Notes: generated by a model from the sequence alone, not told the origin. DNA of 64,000 bases from Enterobacter wuhouensis (GCF_004331265.1 NZ_SJOO01000007.1:124001-188000), one strand, 5' to 3'; shown: positions 18,774-30,192, counted from the first letter of the stretch. Translations and numbers: made by a program.

Positions 18774-19988
18774 TTACTGATGGTAGCCAGAGAGGAAGCG
18801 CCCGAAGCGGCTGATGGCCATTTCGAGATCGTCTTCGCGCGGCAGGGTCACAATACGCACGTGATCCGGCCACGGCCAGTTAAACGCCGTACCCTGAACC
18901 AGCAGCACTTTTTCCTGCAGCAGGAAATCGAGCACCATCTTCTGGTCGTCGTGAATGTTAAAGCGCTTCGCGTCAATTTTCGGGAACATATATAGCGCGC
19001 CGTTCGGCTTCACGCAGGAGACGCCCGGGATATCGTTGATCAGCTCCCACGCGCGGTTGCGCTGTTCGTACAGGCGGCCCCCGGGGACGATGAACTCGCT
19101 GATGCTCTGATAGCCGCCCAGCGCGGTCTGTATCGCGTGCTGCGCCGGCACGTTGGCACAAAGACGCATTGACGCCAGCATTTCCAGGCCTTCAATATAG
19201 CCTTTTGCGTGCTTTTTCGGGCCGTTCAGCACCATCCAGCCCTGGCGGAATCCCGCCACGCGGTAGGTTTTAGACAGGCCGTTGAAGGTAACGGTCAGCA
19301 GGTCCGGCGCCAGCGCGGCGATTGAGTGGTGCTGCGCCGCGTCGTACAGGATCTTGTCGTAAATTTCGTCCGCGAAGATGATCAGATTGTGCTGGCGGGC
19401 GAGCTCTACGATCTCCATCAGCAGCTCTTTTGAATACACCGCGCCCGTCGGATTGTTCGGGTTGATGATCACGATCCCGCGCGTGCGCGGCGTGATTTTG
19501 GCGCGGATATCATCCAGGTCCGGGAACCAGTCAGAGGATTCGTCGCACAGATAGTGCACGGCTTTCCCGCTGGAAAGGGACACTGCCGCCGTCCACAGCG
19601 GGTAGTCCGGCGCGGGGACCAGCATTTCGTCACCGCTGTTCAGCAGCGCCTGCATGGCCTGCACGATCAGTTCGGAGACGCCGTTGCCGATATAAATATC
19701 CTCAACGGTAACATCACGCATGCCGCGTGCCTGATAGTGCTGCATGATGGCTTTACGTGCGGAGTAGAGTCCTTTTGAATCGCAGTAGCCTTGTGCAGTG
19801 GGCAGGTTGCGGATCACATCAACCAGGATTTCATCCGGCGCTTCAAAACCAAACGGCGCGGGGTTACCAATGTTGAGCTTCAGAACCTTGTTGCCCTCTT
19901 CTTCAAGGCGCTTGGCCTCTTTCAGTACCGGGCCGCGAATGTCATAACAGACGTTATCTAATTTGCTGGATTTTTCGATAGGGGACAT
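18774..19988 (-). CDS. alaA: Glutamate-pyruvate aminotransferase AlaA
   Basis: A 404-residue PLP-dependent class I aminotransferase, the main alanine-forming transaminase in E. coli (formerly yfbQ). The PLP Lys is in GLSKTYRVAGFRQGW, with NPNNPTGAVY and ADEIYDKILYD as the cofactor Asn and Asp/Tyr motifs. The sequence is near-identical in pattern to E. coli AlaA and one residue shorter. It is divergent from lrhA across a long AT-rich region. Confidence 0.97.
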   Translation of the reverse strand: MSPIEKSSKLDNVCYDIRGPVLKEAKRLEEEGNKVLKLNIGNPAPFGFEAPDEILVDVIRNLPTAQGYCDSKGLYSARKAIMQHYQARGMRDVTVEDIYIGNGVSELIVQAMQALLNSGDEMLVPAPDYPLWTAAVSLSSGKAVHYLCDESSDWFPDLDDIRAKITPRTRGIVIINPNNPTGAVYSKELLMEIVELARQHNLIIFADEIYDKILYDAAQHHSIAALAPDLLTVTFNGLSKTYRVAGFRQGWMVLNGPKKHAKGYIEGLEMLASMRLCANVPAQHAIQTALGGYQSISEFIVPGGRLYEQRNRAWELINDIPGVSCVKPNGALYMFPKIDAKRFNIHDDQKMVLDFLLQEKVLLVQGTAFNWPWPDHVRIVTLPREDDLEMAISRFGRFLSGYHQ

Positions 19989-20925
19989 GAACCTTTAACC
20001 TTTTCGCTATTATTGCCACTCCCTGCCGTGGAAGTCAGCATGGAACAATGTACTCCCCCCTCGTCTGGTTTTGAAGGGTATACAGAAGAAGATTTCGTGC
20101 AATCGGTCAAAAGCTTTGTAATCTATATTACTGGCTGGTCGCCTTTTTAACATGCAAAAATCACGCTTTTAACATGTGTTATGGGTTAATATTCCATATG
20201 TTTGCGTTATATCTCTATTTTGTGTTGTGGAAAATAAAGCGTCAGGCGGAAAGCCACCATCAGTTTACCTGAGTGACATTTCGTAAAACCTGAACACTCC
20301 ATTACAGCTTGATCTAATAGGACGTTCAGGCTAAAAGTTACTCATGTGAAATTAATGTTAAGTGTTATTAATGAATGACCTTAATCTAAATTAAACTTTA
20401 TTTATTATTAACGATGAAAATGCAACTTTCGTTAATTTTAATAAAATTAGTTTTTCTGGCTGGCGACGGCCTTAAATCCTGAATAGTGCATTAAGACTTA
20501 TAAATAAAGTGGATTTGGGTTAAGATGTCTTTCAGGGAAGCAGCGCTAAGAAACGTTTTTTTCGTATTTCTGAACCTGCATCTCTGAATTAATCGATTGT
20601 TATTGTTATAGTTATCTCTGGCCGGACGGTGTGAAACACATCCAGCTACGTTGACAGCGCTGCGATAAAGATGGCAGAAAACGTATCGACCTTTAATGGA
20701 ATTTACATAAACCTGCAAACATCTAAATATTCTGAACCTTTTAGAGAATAAAAATAACGTCATGAAACGTGATTTCTGACTGTTGATATAAGGCAGCACA
20801 ATAACTATCTGTCAGGCAGTCTGCCGGGCCGGGACGCGAGGGAAACCTTCAGAGGGAATTGCTTAACTGTTACACACAGCTTCAACCCGGGCAGCTCCGC
20901 ACGAGCAACCTGAAAGTGAATTGAT
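19989..20925. promoter_or_regulatory. Long AT-rich region between alaA and lrhA
   Basis: A 937-bp gap without convincing genes. It is clearly more AT-rich than the flanks, especially 20100-20480 and 20600-20800. A 102-residue open frame at 20491-20799 (minus) lacks a good ribosome-binding site and family likeness. In E. coli lrhA also has a long upstream region with a long untranslated leader and control by RcsB and LrhA itself. The same role is inferred here; I could not fix promoter positions. Confidence 0.5.
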
Positions 20926-21864
20926 ATGATAAATGCAAATCGTCCGATAATGAATCTCGACCTCGATCTGCTGAGAACGTTTGTTGCGGTCGCCGATCTC
21001 AACACTTTTGCAGCTGCTGCTGCCGCAGTTTGCCGAACCCAGTCTGCCGTTAGCCAACAAATGCAGAGGCTGGAGCAGCTGGTCGGTAAAGAGCTTTTTG
21101 CCCGTCATGGGCGTAATAAGCTTTTAACTGAACATGGTATTCAGCTACTGGGTTATGCCAGGAAAATACTTCGCTTTAATGATGAAGCATGTATGTCTTT
21201 AATGTTTAGCAACCTTCAGGGGGTGTTAACCTTAGGGGCGTCTGATGAGTCTGCGGATACGATATTACCGTTCCTTCTTAATCGAATTAGTTCGGTTTAT
21301 CCGAAGCTTGCGCTGGATGTGAGCGTCAAGCGTAATGCTTTTATGATTGAGATGCTGAAAGAGAACGAAGTTGACCTCGTGGTCACGACGCATCGCCCGG
21401 GGCAATTTGATTGCCTGACGCTGCGAACCTCTCCGACGCATTGGTATTGCGCCGCGGAATATGTTTTGCAAAAAGGGGAGCCTATACCGTTGGTTCTGCT
21501 TGATGAGCCGAGCCCGTTCCGCGATATGGTGCTCTCGGCGCTGAACGAAGCCAGCATTCCGTGGCGTCTGGCCTATGTTGCCTCTACGCTACCTGCGGTA
21601 CGTGCTGCCGTTAAGGCTGGCCTTGGCGTTACGGCGCGTCCGGTGGAGATGATGAGCCCCGATTTGCGCGTGCTGGGTAAAAGCGATGGTCTTCCTGCTC
21701 TACCCGATACGGAATACCTGCTGTGCCATAACTCGTCGAGCGGCAATGAACTGGCGAAGCTGGTCTTTGACGCGATGGAAAACTACCATAATCCATGGCA
21801 GTACGAGCATGTTACTCCTGAAGGGGGGGACAACTCCCTCATTGTGGAAGGGGACTTTGAGTGA
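20926..21864 (+). CDS. lrhA: LysR-family regulator LrhA
   Basis: A 312-residue LysR-type regulator (E. coli length 312) that represses flagellar master genes flhDC and affects fimbriae and RpoS. The helix-turn-helix is [20 protein letters not shown] through [12 protein letters not shown] (about 15-60), followed by the effector domain. The first two residue blocks match E. coli LrhA nearly exactly; the C-terminal ~60 residues diverge more. It lies just upstream of nuoA in the same direction, but a terminator and a 630-bp gap separate them. Confidence 0.97.
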   Translation: MINANRPIMNLDLDLLRTFVAVADLNTFAAAAAAVCRTQSAVSQQMQRLEQLVGKELFARHGRNKLLTEHGIQLLGYARKILRFNDEACMSLMFSNLQGVLTLGASDESADTILPFLLNRISSVYPKLALDVSVKRNAFMIEMLKENEVDLVVTTHRPGQFDCLTLRTSPTHWYCAAEYVLQKGEPIPLVLLDEPSPFRDMVLSALNEASIPWRLAYVASTLPAVRAAVKAGLGVTARPVEMMSPDLRVLGKSDGLPALPDTEYLLCHNSSSGNELAKLVFDAMENYHNPWQYEHVTPEGGDNSLIVEGDFE

Positions 21865-21908
21865 TCAATCACTCAAAATTCTGGTAACAAAATGTAAGTG
21901 TAAAAAAG

Positions 21909-21947
21909 AGCCACTCGCGCGAATTTCGCGTGAAGTGGTTTTTTTTT
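21909..21947 (+). terminator. Rho-independent terminator after lrhA
   Basis: CCACT...CGCGA pairs with TCGCG...AGTGG with a small internal mismatch, followed by nine T residues, about 45 bases after the lrhA stop. Confidence 0.85.
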
Positions 21948-22141
21948 GACAAAAATAACCCTGAGATAAGCGCGGATTTTTTAAATTAGTCATATTTATC
22001 AATGCAGTAAATGTATTTGCATGAAAAATGCTCACTTTCTGTTCCAACTTCCATCACATCCCTTGCATGTTAAAAAAACAGGAAATATGTTGCTGTTTTT
22101 TTGATTGAATTAACAAAAGCGTGTCTCAGATCAAGAAAATA

Positions 22142-22202
22142 CTCCTATTTGGGGGGAGGAATCGTTCGCAAATCCTGTCAAAATAGGAGGGTTATTTTTT
22201 TT
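22142..22202 (+). terminator. Terminator-like stem with long loop in the nuo leader region
   Basis: CTCCTATTT (22142-22150) and AAATAGGAG (22181-22189) are perfect complements around a 30-base loop, followed within six bases by eight T residues. It resembles an intrinsic terminator or attenuator about 290 bp before nuoA; the large loop lowers confidence. Confidence 0.45.
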
Positions 22203-22331
22203 ACTTCCAAAACGGACACGATTCAACAACATGCATTTGACGTAAAGTCATGTACCCACCAGGGTTAAAGGGCATGAAATGTTAATGAGAATCGCTCGAT
22301 GTCATTTAATGTGAAGAAACCTTTGTTAAAG

Positions 22332-22361
22332 TTGACAAAAGGTTATAGAAAGGAGTAAAAA
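22332..22361 (+). promoter_or_regulatory. Candidate nuo promoter
   Basis: A perfect -35 TTGACA (22332-22337) is followed after 18 bases by TAAAAA (22356-22361), a 4/6 match to the -10. The inferred start is about 125 bp upstream of nuoA. Confidence 0.45.
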
Positions 22362-22494
22362 ACCCCATCATTTTGCTGTCTATGTCTCATTTCTGACAGT
22401 TAGTGTAAGGTTATTTGTTCCTCCCCATGAATCGATGTGATGCCTATCTGCCAGCAAGAGCAGTGTTGTCGGTATCACTTTTGATGAGTAAGCA

Positions 22495-22935
22495 ATGAGT
22501 ATGTCAACATCCACAGAAGTCATCGCTCATCACTGGGCATTCGCAATCTTTCTTATTGTAGCCATTGGCCTGTGCTGCCTGATGTTAGTCGGCGGCTGGT
22601 TCCTGGGCGGTCGCGCCCGCGCAAGGCACAAAAACACACCTTTCGAATCAGGTATCGATTCCGTAGGTACCGCTCGCTTACGCCTGTCTGCCAAGTTCTA
22701 CCTGGTAGCCATGTTCTTCGTCATCTTTGACGTGGAAGCGCTCTACCTTTTCGCATGGTCAACGTCCATTCGCGAAAGTGGTTGGGTGGGCTTTGTCGAG
22801 GCCGCAATTTTCATTTTAGTGTTACTGGCCGGCCTGGTTTATTTGGTGCGTATTGGCGCGCTGGACTGGACGCCTGCGCGTTCACGTCGCGAACAGATCA
22901 ACCCGGAAAACAGTATCTCTAATCGTCAGCAGTAA
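22495..22935 (+). CDS. nuoA: NADH-quinone oxidoreductase subunit A
   Basis: A 146-residue subunit of the membrane arm of complex I (ND3 homologue), with three transmembrane helices (about 16-38, 65-88 and 98-118). The loop after helix 1 carries the conserved FESGIDSVG, and [11 protein letters not shown] is the conserved acidic helix region near the quinone site. It begins the 13-gene nuo operon; nuoB starts 15 bases later. It matches E. coli NuoA except at the extreme C-terminus. Confidence 0.98.
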   Translation: MSMSTSTEVIAHHWAFAIFLIVAIGLCCLMLVGGWFLGGRARARHKNTPFESGIDSVGTARLRLSAKFYLVAMFFVIFDVEALYLFAWSTSIRESGWVGFVEAAIFILVLLAGLVYLVRIGALDWTPARSRREQINPENSISNRQQ

Positions 22936-22950
22936 CAGCGAGGCAATAAG

Positions 22951-23625
22951 ATGGATTATACGCTCACCCGCATAGATCCTAACGGTGAGAATGACCGTTA
23001 CCCCCTGCAAAAACAGGAGATCGTAACCGACCCCCTGGAGCAAGAAGTCAACAAAAGCGTGTACATGGGCAAGCTCGAACATGCCATGCACGACATGGTC
23101 AACTGGGGTCGTAAGAACTCCATCTGGCCGTACAACTTTGGCCTTTCTTGCTGCTACGTTGAAATGGTGACGTCATTCACTGCGGTGCATGACGTTGCGC
23201 GTTTTGGGGCAGAAGTACTCCGTGCTTCCCCACGTCAGGCTGACCTGATGGTGGTGGCCGGTACGTGCTTTACCAAGATGGCGCCGGTCATTCAGCGTCT
23301 TTATGACCAGATGCTGGAGCCAAAGTGGGTTATCTCCATGGGCGCATGTGCAAACTCTGGCGGTATGTACGACATTTACTCTGTCGTGCAGGGCGTTGAT
23401 AAGTTCATCCCGGTGGATGTCTACATCCCAGGCTGCCCGCCGCGCCCGGAAGCCTACATGCAGGCGCTGATGCTGCTGCAGGAGTCTATCGGTAAAGAAC
23501 GCCGCCCGCTTTCATGGGTTGTTGGCGATCAGGGTGTGTATCGCGCGAACATGCAGTCTGAGCGCGAGCGTAAACGCGGTGAACGTATTGCCGTCACCAA
23601 CCTGCGTACGCCTGACGAAATTTAA
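22951..23625 (+). CDS. nuoB: NADH-quinone oxidoreductase subunit B
   Basis: A 224-residue peripheral subunit (PSST homologue) carrying iron-sulfur cluster N2, the last electron carrier before quinone. The four cluster Cys are present: Cys67-Cys68 (GLSCCYVEM), Cys133 (MGACANSGG) and Cys162 (PGCPPRPEA). This is four residues later than in E. coli because of a longer C- and N-terminal layout (224 versus 220). The next gene, nuoC, starts after an 89-bp spacer that is longer than most in the operon. Confidence 0.98.
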   Translation: MDYTLTRIDPNGENDRYPLQKQEIVTDPLEQEVNKSVYMGKLEHAMHDMVNWGRKNSIWPYNFGLSCCYVEMVTSFTAVHDVARFGAEVLRASPRQADLMVVAGTCFTKMAPVIQRLYDQMLEPKWVISMGACANSGGMYDIYSVVQGVDKFIPVDVYIPGCPPRPEAYMQALMLLQESIGKERRPLSWVVGDQGVYRANMQSERERKRGERIAVTNLRTPDEI

Positions 23626-23714
23626 TTTGCGCCTGTGGGCCTGGAGACTACCTTCGCATATCACTACTCAAATAGCGCGAAGCCAGGCTTAACAGTCACC
23701 ACGGACCATTTGCA

Positions 23715-25517
23715 ATGGTGAACAATATGACCGACTTAACCGCGCAAGAAGCCGCCTGGCAGACACGGGATCATCTGGATGACCCAGTCGTTGGCGAACT
23801 GCGCAACCGTTTTGGGCCGGATGCCTTTACTGTTCAGGCCACCCGTACCGGGGTACCCGTTGTTTGGGTGAAGCGTGAACAATTGCTGGAAGTGGTCGAT
23901 TTCCTCAAGAAATTGCCGAAACCTTACGTCATGCTGTTTGACTTACACGGCATGGACGAACGTCTGCGTACGCACCGCCAGGGTCTCCCTGCTGCGGATT
24001 TTTCCGTTTTCTACCACCTGATCTCAATAGACCGCAACACGGATATCATGCTCAAGGTGGCATTGTCTGAAAACGACATGCATCTGCCGACGATCACCAA
24101 AATTTTCCCGAACGCGAACTGGTACGAGCGTGAAACCTGGGAAATGTTCGGCATGACCTTCGACGGCCACCCGCACCTGACGCGCATCATGATGCCGCAG
24201 ACCTGGACCGGCCACCCGCTGCGTAAAGACTACCCGGCACGTGCAACCGAATTCGATCCGTTTGAGCTGACCAAAGCCAAGCAGGATCTGGAGATGGAAG
24301 CGCTGACCTTCAAGCCGGAAGACTGGGGCATGAAGCGCGGTACCGAAAACGAGGACTTCATGTTCCTCAACCTCGGTCCGAACCACCCGTCTGCGCACGG
24401 TGCATTCCGTATTATTCTTCAGCTTGACGGCGAAGAGATTGTCGACTGCGTGCCTGACATCGGCTACCACCACCGTGGTGCTGAGAAGATGGGCGAGCGT
24501 CAGTCCTGGCACAGCTACATTCCGTATACCGACCGTATCGAGTACCTCGGCGGCTGCGTAAACGAAATGCCATACGTGCTGGCCGTTGAGAAACTGGCGG
24601 GTATCACCACGCCGGATCGCGTTAACGTGATTCGCGTCATGCTGTCAGAGCTGTTCCGTATCAACAGCCACCTGCTGTACATCTCCACGTTCATTCAGGA
24701 CGTCGGCGCGATGACCCCGGTCTTCTTTGCCTTTACCGACCGTCAGAAAATCTACGATCTGGTGGAAGCGATTACCGGTTTCCGTATGCACCCGGCCTGG
24801 TTCCGTATCGGCGGCGTGGCACACGATCTGCCGCGCGGCTGGGACCGCCTGCTGCGTGAATTCCTCGACTGGATGCCGAAACGTCTGGCGTCTTACGAGA
24901 AAGCCGCGCTGCGTAACACCATCCTGAAAGGCCGTTCACAGGGCGTTGCGGCCTACGGCGCGAAAGAAGCGCTGGAGTGGGGCACAACGGGCGCTGGCCT
25001 GCGTGCAACCGGTATTGATTTCGACGTGCGTAAAGCCCGTCCTTACTCTGGCTACGAGAACTTCGACTTTGAAGTCCCGGTTGGCGGCGGCGTTTCCGAC
25101 TGCTACACCCGCGTGATGCTGAAAGTGGAAGAGCTGCGCCAGAGTCTGCGCATCCTTGAGCAGTGCCTCAACAACATGCCGGAAGGCCCGTTCAAGGCGG
25201 ATCACCCGCTGACGACGCCGCCGCCGAAAGAGCGCACGCTGCAACATATCGAAACCCTGATCACCCACTTCCTGCAGGTTTCCTGGGGTCCGGTCATGCC
25301 GGCGCAAGAATCCTTCCAGATGGTGGAAGCGACCAAGGGTATCAACAGTTACTACCTGACCAGCGACGGCAGCACCATGAGCTACCGTACCCGCGTGCGT
25401 ACGCCAAGCTTCGCGCACCTGCAGCAGATCCCGGCCGCCATTCGCGGCAGTCTGGTCTCCGACCTGATTGTGTATCTGGGTAGTATCGATTTTGTTATGT
25501 CAGATGTGGACCGCTAA
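23715..25517 (+). CDS. nuoC: NADH-quinone oxidoreductase fused subunit C/D
   Basis: A 600-residue fusion of the 30-kDa (NuoC, about 1-190) and 49-kDa (NuoD, about 210-600) subunits, as usual in enterobacteria. The NuoD part holds the quinone-chamber motifs [13 protein letters not shown] and [15 protein letters not shown], and ends in [11 protein letters not shown]. The first ATG (MVNNMTD) gives the E. coli length; the next ATG four codons on is also possible, and neither has a strong Shine-Dalgarno. NuoE follows two bases after the stop. Confidence 0.98.
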   Translation: MVNNMTDLTAQEAAWQTRDHLDDPVVGELRNRFGPDAFTVQATRTGVPVVWVKREQLLEVVDFLKKLPKPYVMLFDLHGMDERLRTHRQGLPAADFSVFYHLISIDRNTDIMLKVALSENDMHLPTITKIFPNANWYERETWEMFGMTFDGHPHLTRIMMPQTWTGHPLRKDYPARATEFDPFELTKAKQDLEMEALTFKPEDWGMKRGTENEDFMFLNLGPNHPSAHGAFRIILQLDGEEIVDCVPDIGYHHRGAEKMGERQSWHSYIPYTDRIEYLGGCVNEMPYVLAVEKLAGITTPDRVNVIRVMLSELFRINSHLLYISTFIQDVGAMTPVFFAFTDRQKIYDLVEAITGFRMHPAWFRIGGVAHDLPRGWDRLLREFLDWMPKRLASYEKAALRNTILKGRSQGVAAYGAKEALEWGTTGAGLRATGIDFDVRKARPYSGYENFDFEVPVGGGVSDCYTRVMLKVEELRQSLRILEQCLNNMPEGPFKADHPLTTPPPKERTLQHIETLITHFLQVSWGPVMPAQESFQMVEATKGINSYYLTSDGSTMSYRTRVRTPSFAHLQQIPAAIRGSLVSDLIVYLGSIDFVMSDVDR

Positions 25518-25519
25518 TT

Positions 25520-26020
25520 ATGCACGAGAATCAACAACCACAGACCGAGGCTTTTGAGCTGAGTGAAGCAGAACGTGCCGCTATTGAGCACGAGATGCAC
25601 CACTACGAAGACCCGCGTGCGGCGTCCATTGAAGCGCTGAAAATCGTTCAGAAACAGCGTGGCTGGGTGCCGGACGGGGCGATCTACGAGATCGCAAAAG
25701 TGCTGGGTATTCCGGCAAGTGACGTAGAAGGCGTAGCCACGTTCTACAGCCAGATCTTCCGTCAGCCGGTGGGCCGCCATGTGATCCGCTACTGTGACAG
25801 CGTTGTCTGCCACATCACCGGTTATCAGGGCATTCAGGCTGCGATTGAGAAGAAGCTCAATATCAAGCCGGGCCAGACCACGTTCGATGGACGCTTTACC
25901 CTGCTGCCAACCTGCTGCCTGGGTAACTGCGACAAGGGGCCGACCATGATGATTGATGAGGACACTCACAGCCATCTAACGCCGGAAGCGATTCCTGACC
26001 TGCTGGAGCAGTACAAATGA
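25520..26020 (+). CDS. nuoE: NADH-quinone oxidoreductase subunit E
   Basis: A 166-residue thioredoxin-like subunit with the [2Fe-2S] cluster N1a. All four ligands are in place: Cys92 and Cys97 (YCDSVVC), Cys133 and Cys137 (CCLGNC). Part of the NADH dehydrogenase module with NuoF and NuoG. The stop overlaps the nuoF start by four bases (ATGA), giving translational coupling between two subunits that must bind each other. Confidence 0.98.
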   Translation: MHENQQPQTEAFELSEAERAAIEHEMHHYEDPRAASIEALKIVQKQRGWVPDGAIYEIAKVLGIPASDVEGVATFYSQIFRQPVGRHVIRYCDSVVCHITGYQGIQAAIEKKLNIKPGQTTFDGRFTLLPTCCLGNCDKGPTMMIDEDTHSHLTPEAIPDLLEQYK

Positions 26021-27354
26021 AAACGGTAATTCGTACTGCTGAGACGCATCCGCTGACCTGGCGTCTGCGCGATGATAAACAGCCGGTATGGCTTGAAGAA
26101 TACGAAAGCAAAAACGGCTATGCCGGTGCGCGTAAAGCCCTTGGCGGCATGGCGCCGGATGAGATCGTTAACGCGGTGAAAGACGCTGGCCTGAAAGGGC
26201 GCGGCGGCGCGGGCTTCTCCACCGGTCTGAAGTGGAGCCTGATGCCGAAAGATGAATCCATGAACATCCGTTACCTGCTGTGTAACGCCGATGAAATGGA
26301 GCCGGGCACCTATAAAGACCGCCTGCTGATGGAGCAGCTGCCGCACCTGCTGGTGGAAGGCATGCTGATCTCCGCGTTTGCGCTGAAAGCCTACCGTGGC
26401 TACATCTTCCTGCGCGGCGAGTACATCGAAGCGGCGGAAAACCTGCGTCGCGCGATTGCCGAAGCCACCGAAGCGGGACTGCTGGGCAAAAACATCCTCG
26501 GCACCGGGTTTGACTTCGAACTGTTCGTGCACACCGGTGCAGGGCGTTACATCTGCGGCGAAGAAACCGCGCTGATTAACTCCCTGGAAGGCCGCCGTGC
26601 AAACCCGCGCTCCAAGCCACCGTTCCCGGCAAGCTCCGGCGTATGGGGTAAACCGACCTGCGTAAACAACGTCGAAACCCTGTGTAACGTTCCGGCTATC
26701 CTCGCGAACGGCGTGGAGTGGTATCAGGGCATCTCCTCAAGCAAAGATGCCGGTACCAAGCTGATGGGCTTCTCCGGTCGCGTTAAAAACCCTGGCGTCT
26801 GGGAACTGCCGTTCGGTACCACCGCACGTGAAATTCTTGAAGACTACGCGGGCGGCATGCGCGATGGCCTGAAATTCAAAGCCTGGCAGCCGGGTGGGGC
26901 AGGGACTGACTTCCTGACCGAAGCCCACCTTGACCTGCCGATGGAATTCGAAAGCATTGGTAAAGCAGGCAGCCGTCTGGGTACGGCGCTGGCGATGGCC
27001 GTCGACCACGAGATCGGCATGGTCTCGCTGGTGCGTAACCTGGAAGAGTTCTTCGCCCGCGAGTCCTGCGGCTGGTGTACGCCGTGCCGTGACGGTCTGC
27101 CGTGGAGCGTGAAGATCCTGCGCGCAATCGAACGTGGCGAAGGCCAGCCTGGTGATATCGAGACGCTTGAGCAACTGTGTCGATTCTTAGGGCCGGGTAA
27201 AACCTTCTGCGCACACGCGCCGGGTGCCGTCGAGCCGCTGCAGAGCGCGATTAAATATTTCCGCGACGAATTCGAAGCAGGCATCAAGCAGCCGTTCAGC
27301 AATACCCATTCAATCAATGGTATTCAGCCGAACCTGCTGAAAGCGCGCTGGTAG
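26017..27354 (+). CDS. nuoF: NADH-quinone oxidoreductase subunit F (NADH/FMN)
   Basis: A 445-residue subunit that binds NADH and FMN and carries [4Fe-4S] cluster N3. [13 protein letters not shown] (about 64-76) is the glycine-rich NADH/FMN loop; [14 protein letters not shown] continues the flavin site. The cluster ligands are in [12 protein letters not shown] (about 350-360) and a later Cys in [10 protein letters not shown]. Length equals E. coli. It is followed by an unusual 108-bp spacer with a palindromic repeat before nuoG. Confidence 0.98.
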   Translation: MKTVIRTAETHPLTWRLRDDKQPVWLEEYESKNGYAGARKALGGMAPDEIVNAVKDAGLKGRGGAGFSTGLKWSLMPKDESMNIRYLLCNADEMEPGTYKDRLLMEQLPHLLVEGMLISAFALKAYRGYIFLRGEYIEAAENLRRAIAEATEAGLLGKNILGTGFDFELFVHTGAGRYICGEETALINSLEGRRANPRSKPPFPASSGVWGKPTCVNNVETLCNVPAILANGVEWYQGISSSKDAGTKLMGFSGRVKNPGVWELPFGTTAREILEDYAGGMRDGLKFKAWQPGGAGTDFLTEAHLDLPMEFESIGKAGSRLGTALAMAVDHEIGMVSLVRNLEEFFARESCGWCTPCRDGLPWSVKILRAIERGEGQPGDIETLEQLCRFLGPGKTFCAHAPGAVEPLQSAIKYFRDEFEAGIKQPFSNTHSINGIQPNLLKARW

Positions 27355-27358
27355 CTCC

Positions 27359-27392
27359 CCCTCACCCCGGCCCTCTCCCTCAAGGGAGAGGG
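27359..27392. repeat. CCCTCTCCC-type palindromic repeat inside the nuo operon
   Basis: A 34-bp element in the nuoF-nuoG spacer, the same family as the copies at 521-553 and 623-655 but in inverse orientation (ccctcaccccggccctctcc then ctcaagggagaggg). GGCCCTCTCCCT..AGGGAGAGG would form a strong stem in the nuo transcript. Confidence 0.8.
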
Positions 27393-27462
27393 AGAAAAAC
27401 GGGCTGAGGGTGATAAAAAGAATTTTGATTAACGCTCGAAGCAATTCGAGCCAACTGGAAGC

Positions 27463-30192
27463 ATGCTAATGGCTACGATTCATGTAGACGGCAAAGAATA
27501 CGAAGTCAACGGGGCGGACAACCTGCTAGAAGCTTGTCTGTCTCTTGGCCTCGATATTCCGTACTTTTGCTGGCATCCGGCGCTGGGCAGCGTCGGTGCT
27601 TGCCGCCAGTGTGCGGTGAAGCAATATCAAAACGCGGAAGACACGCGTGGTCGCCTGGTAATGTCCTGTATGACGCCAGCCACCGAAGGCACCTTTATTT
27701 CGATTGATGACGAAGAAGCCAAACAGTTCCGCGAAAGCGTGGTGGAATGGTTGATGACCAACCACCCGCACGACTGTCCGGTTTGTGAAGAGGGCGGTAA
27801 CTGCCACCTTCAGGATATGACCGTCATGACCGGTCACAGCTTCCGTCGCTATCGCTTTACCAAGCGTACCCACCGTAACCAGGACCTGGGGCCGTTCATC
27901 TCTCACGAAATGAACCGCTGCATCGCCTGCTACCGCTGCGTGCGTTACTACAAAGACTACGCGGACGGTCAGGATCTGGGCGTCTATGGCGCGCACGATA
28001 ACGTCTACTTCGGTCGTCCGGAAGACGGTACGCTTGAGAGCGAATTCTCCGGTAACCTGGTAGAAATCTGCCCGACCGGCGTATTCACGGATAAAACCCA
28101 CTCCGAGCGCTACAACCGTAAATGGGATATGCAGTTTGCGCCAAGCATCTGCCAGCAGTGTTCCCTCGGCTGTAACACCAGCCCGGGTGAGCGTTACGGC
28201 GAACTGCGCCGTATCGAAAACCGTTACAACGGTACCGTTAACCACTACTTCCTCTGCGATCGCGGTCGTTTCGGCTATGGCTATGTGAACCTGAAAGACC
28301 GTCCGCGTCAGCCGGTTCAGCGCCGTGGCGACGACTTCATTACCCTGAACGCCGAGCAGGCGATGCAGGGCGCGGCGGATATTCTGCGCCAGTCGAAGAA
28401 AGCGATCGGTATCGGCTCTCCGCGCGCCAGCATCGAAAGCAACTTCGCGCTGCGCGAGCTGGTTGGGGCGGAAAACTTCTATACCGGCATCGCTCAGGGC
28501 GAGCAGGAACGTCTGCAGCTGGTACTGAAAGTGCTGCGTGAAGGCGGTGTCCACACCCCTGCGCTGCGCGAAATTGAATCTTACGATGCGGTCCTGGTGC
28601 TGGGTGAAGACCTGACGCAGACCGGCGCACGCGCGGCTCTGGCGGTTCGCCAGGCGGTGAAGGGTAAAGCACGTGAAATGGCAGCGGCGCAGAAAGTGGC
28701 CGACTGGCAGATTGCGGCGATCCTCAACATCGGCCAGCGCGCCAAGCATCCTCTGTTTGTGACCAACGTCGACAACACCCGTCTGGACGACATCGCCGCG
28801 TGGACCTACTGCGCGCCGGTTGAAGATCAGGCGCGTCTTGGCTTTGCGATTGCCCACGCGCTGGACAACAGCTCCCCGGCCGTTGAGCTGGATCGCGACC
28901 TGCAGAACAAGGTCGACGTGATTGTTCAGGCCCTGGCGGGTGCGAAGAAACCGCTGATTATTTCCGGTACCAACGCCGGCAGCGCCGAGATTATCCAGGC
29001 GGCCGCCAACGTTGCCAAAGCCCTGAAAGGCCGCGGTGCGGACGTCGGTGTGACCATGATTGCCCGTGCGGTGAACAGCATCGGTTTGGGCATGATCGGC
29101 GGCGGCTCGCTGGAAGAAGCGTTAAGCGAACTGGAATCCGGTTCTGCCGACGCCGTTGTGGTGCTGGAAAACGACCTGCATCGCCACGCTTCTGCGGCAC
29201 GCGTTGATGCCGCGCTCTCCAAAGCGCCGCTGGTGATGGTTATCGACCATCAACGCACCGCGATCATGGACAAAGCGCACCTGGTGCTCTCTGCGGCAAG
29301 CTTCGCAGAAAGCGACGGTACGGTGATCAACAACGAAGGCCGCGCGCAGCGCTTCTTCCAGGTTTACGACCCGGCCTACTACGACAGCAACACCGTGATG
29401 CTGGAAAGCTGGCGCTGGCTGCACTCCCTGCACAGCACCGTGCAGAGCCGTGAAGTGGACTGGACGCAGCTCGACCACGTTATCGACGCGGTGGTGGAAA
29501 AACTGCCTCAGCTGGCCGGCATCAAAGATGCGGCACCTGACGCAAGCTTCCGCATTCGCGGCCAGAAACTGGCGCGTGAGCCGCACCGCTACAGCGGTCG
29601 TACCGCCATGCGCGCCAACATCAGCGTGCACGAACCGCGTCAGCCGCAGGACAAAGACACCATGTTCGCCTTCTCCATGGAAGGGAACAACCAGCCGTCT
29701 GCGCCGCGCTCTCAGGTTCCGTTCGCATGGGCACCAGGCTGGAACTCCCCGCAGGCATGGAACAAGTTCCAGGCTGAAGTGGGCGGCTCCCTGCGCCACG
29801 GCGATCCGGGCGTGCGCCTGATTGAAGCCTCCGAAACCGGTCTGGACTTCTTCACCACCGTTCCGGCGAGCTTCGAGGCGCAGGACGGTAACTGGCGTAT
29901 CGCGCCGTACTACCATCTGTTCGGTAGCGACGAAATGTCCCAACGTTCTCCGGTCTTCCAGACCCGCATGCCGCAGCCGTACATCAAGCTCAATCCGGCG
30001 GACGCCGCGAAGCTTGGCGTTAACGCGGGTGCGAACATTGCCTTCAGCTATGACGGCCAGACAATCAGCCTGCCGCTGATTATCTCCGAAGGTCTGACGG
30101 CGGGGCAGGTTGGTCTGCCAATGGGTATGCCTGGCATCGCGCCGGTACTGGCGGGTGCGCGTCTTGATAACCTGCAGGAGGCAAAAGCATGA
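27463..30192 (+). CDS. nuoG: NADH-quinone oxidoreductase subunit G
   Basis: A 909-residue subunit related to molybdopterin oxidoreductases but without the cofactor. The N-terminal ferredoxin domain holds N1b (Cys in [20 protein letters not shown] and a later Cys near 69), then the His-ligated N5 ([12 protein letters not shown]), N4 ([14 protein letters not shown]) and N7 (CQQCSLGCN). The rest is the large catalytic-like domain. It begins [15 protein letters not shown] as in E. coli. Its TGA overlaps the nuoH ATG (ATGA). Confidence 0.98.
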   Translation: MLMATIHVDGKEYEVNGADNLLEACLSLGLDIPYFCWHPALGSVGACRQCAVKQYQNAEDTRGRLVMSCMTPATEGTFISIDDEEAKQFRESVVEWLMTNHPHDCPVCEEGGNCHLQDMTVMTGHSFRRYRFTKRTHRNQDLGPFISHEMNRCIACYRCVRYYKDYADGQDLGVYGAHDNVYFGRPEDGTLESEFSGNLVEICPTGVFTDKTHSERYNRKWDMQFAPSICQQCSLGCNTSPGERYGELRRIENRYNGTVNHYFLCDRGRFGYGYVNLKDRPRQPVQRRGDDFITLNAEQAMQGAADILRQSKKAIGIGSPRASIESNFALRELVGAENFYTGIAQGEQERLQLVLKVLREGGVHTPALREIESYDAVLVLGEDLTQTGARAALAVRQAVKGKAREMAAAQKVADWQIAAILNIGQRAKHPLFVTNVDNTRLDDIAAWTYCAPVEDQARLGFAIAHALDNSSPAVELDRDLQNKVDVIVQALAGAKKPLIISGTNAGSAEIIQAAANVAKALKGRGADVGVTMIARAVNSIGLGMIGGGSLEEALSELESGSADAVVVLENDLHRHASAARVDAALSKAPLVMVIDHQRTAIMDKAHLVLSAASFAESDGTVINNEGRAQRFFQVYDPAYYDSNTVMLESWRWLHSLHSTVQSREVDWTQLDHVIDAVVEKLPQLAGIKDAAPDASFRIRGQKLAREPHRYSGRTAMRANISVHEPRQPQDKDTMFAFSMEGNNQPSAPRSQVPFAWAPGWNSPQAWNKFQAEVGGSLRHGDPGVRLIEASETGLDFFTTVPASFEAQDGNWRIAPYYHLFGSDEMSQRSPVFQTRMPQPYIKLNPADAAKLGVNAGANIAFSYDGQTISLPLIISEGLTAGQVGLPMGMPGIAPVLAGARLDNLQEAKA

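Larger units (their letters stand above)
21950..22494 (+). promoter_or_regulatory. nuo operon control region
   Basis: About 545 bp of AT-rich non-coding DNA upstream of nuoA. Visible elements: a 7/10 match to the FNR consensus (TTGATTGAATTAAC, 22101-22114), a long-loop hairpin with a T-run (22142-22202), and a perfect TTGACA -35 at 22332. The E. coli nuo promoter region is of similar size and is controlled by ArcA, NarL, FNR, IHF and Fis; equivalent control is inferred. Confidence 0.6.

Noticed and set aside
20491..20799. 102-residue open frame (minus) upstream of lrhA
   Set aside because: AT-rich sequence, no Shine-Dalgarno, Asn run and no family resemblance; kept only as a remark on the region.
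21946..21974. TTGACA just after the lrhA terminator T-run as a nuo promoter
   Set aside because: No acceptable -10 at 16-18 bases; the TTGACA at 22332 is better.
27526..28857. 443-residue open frame antisense to nuoG
   Set aside because: Shadow of the conserved NuoG frame.
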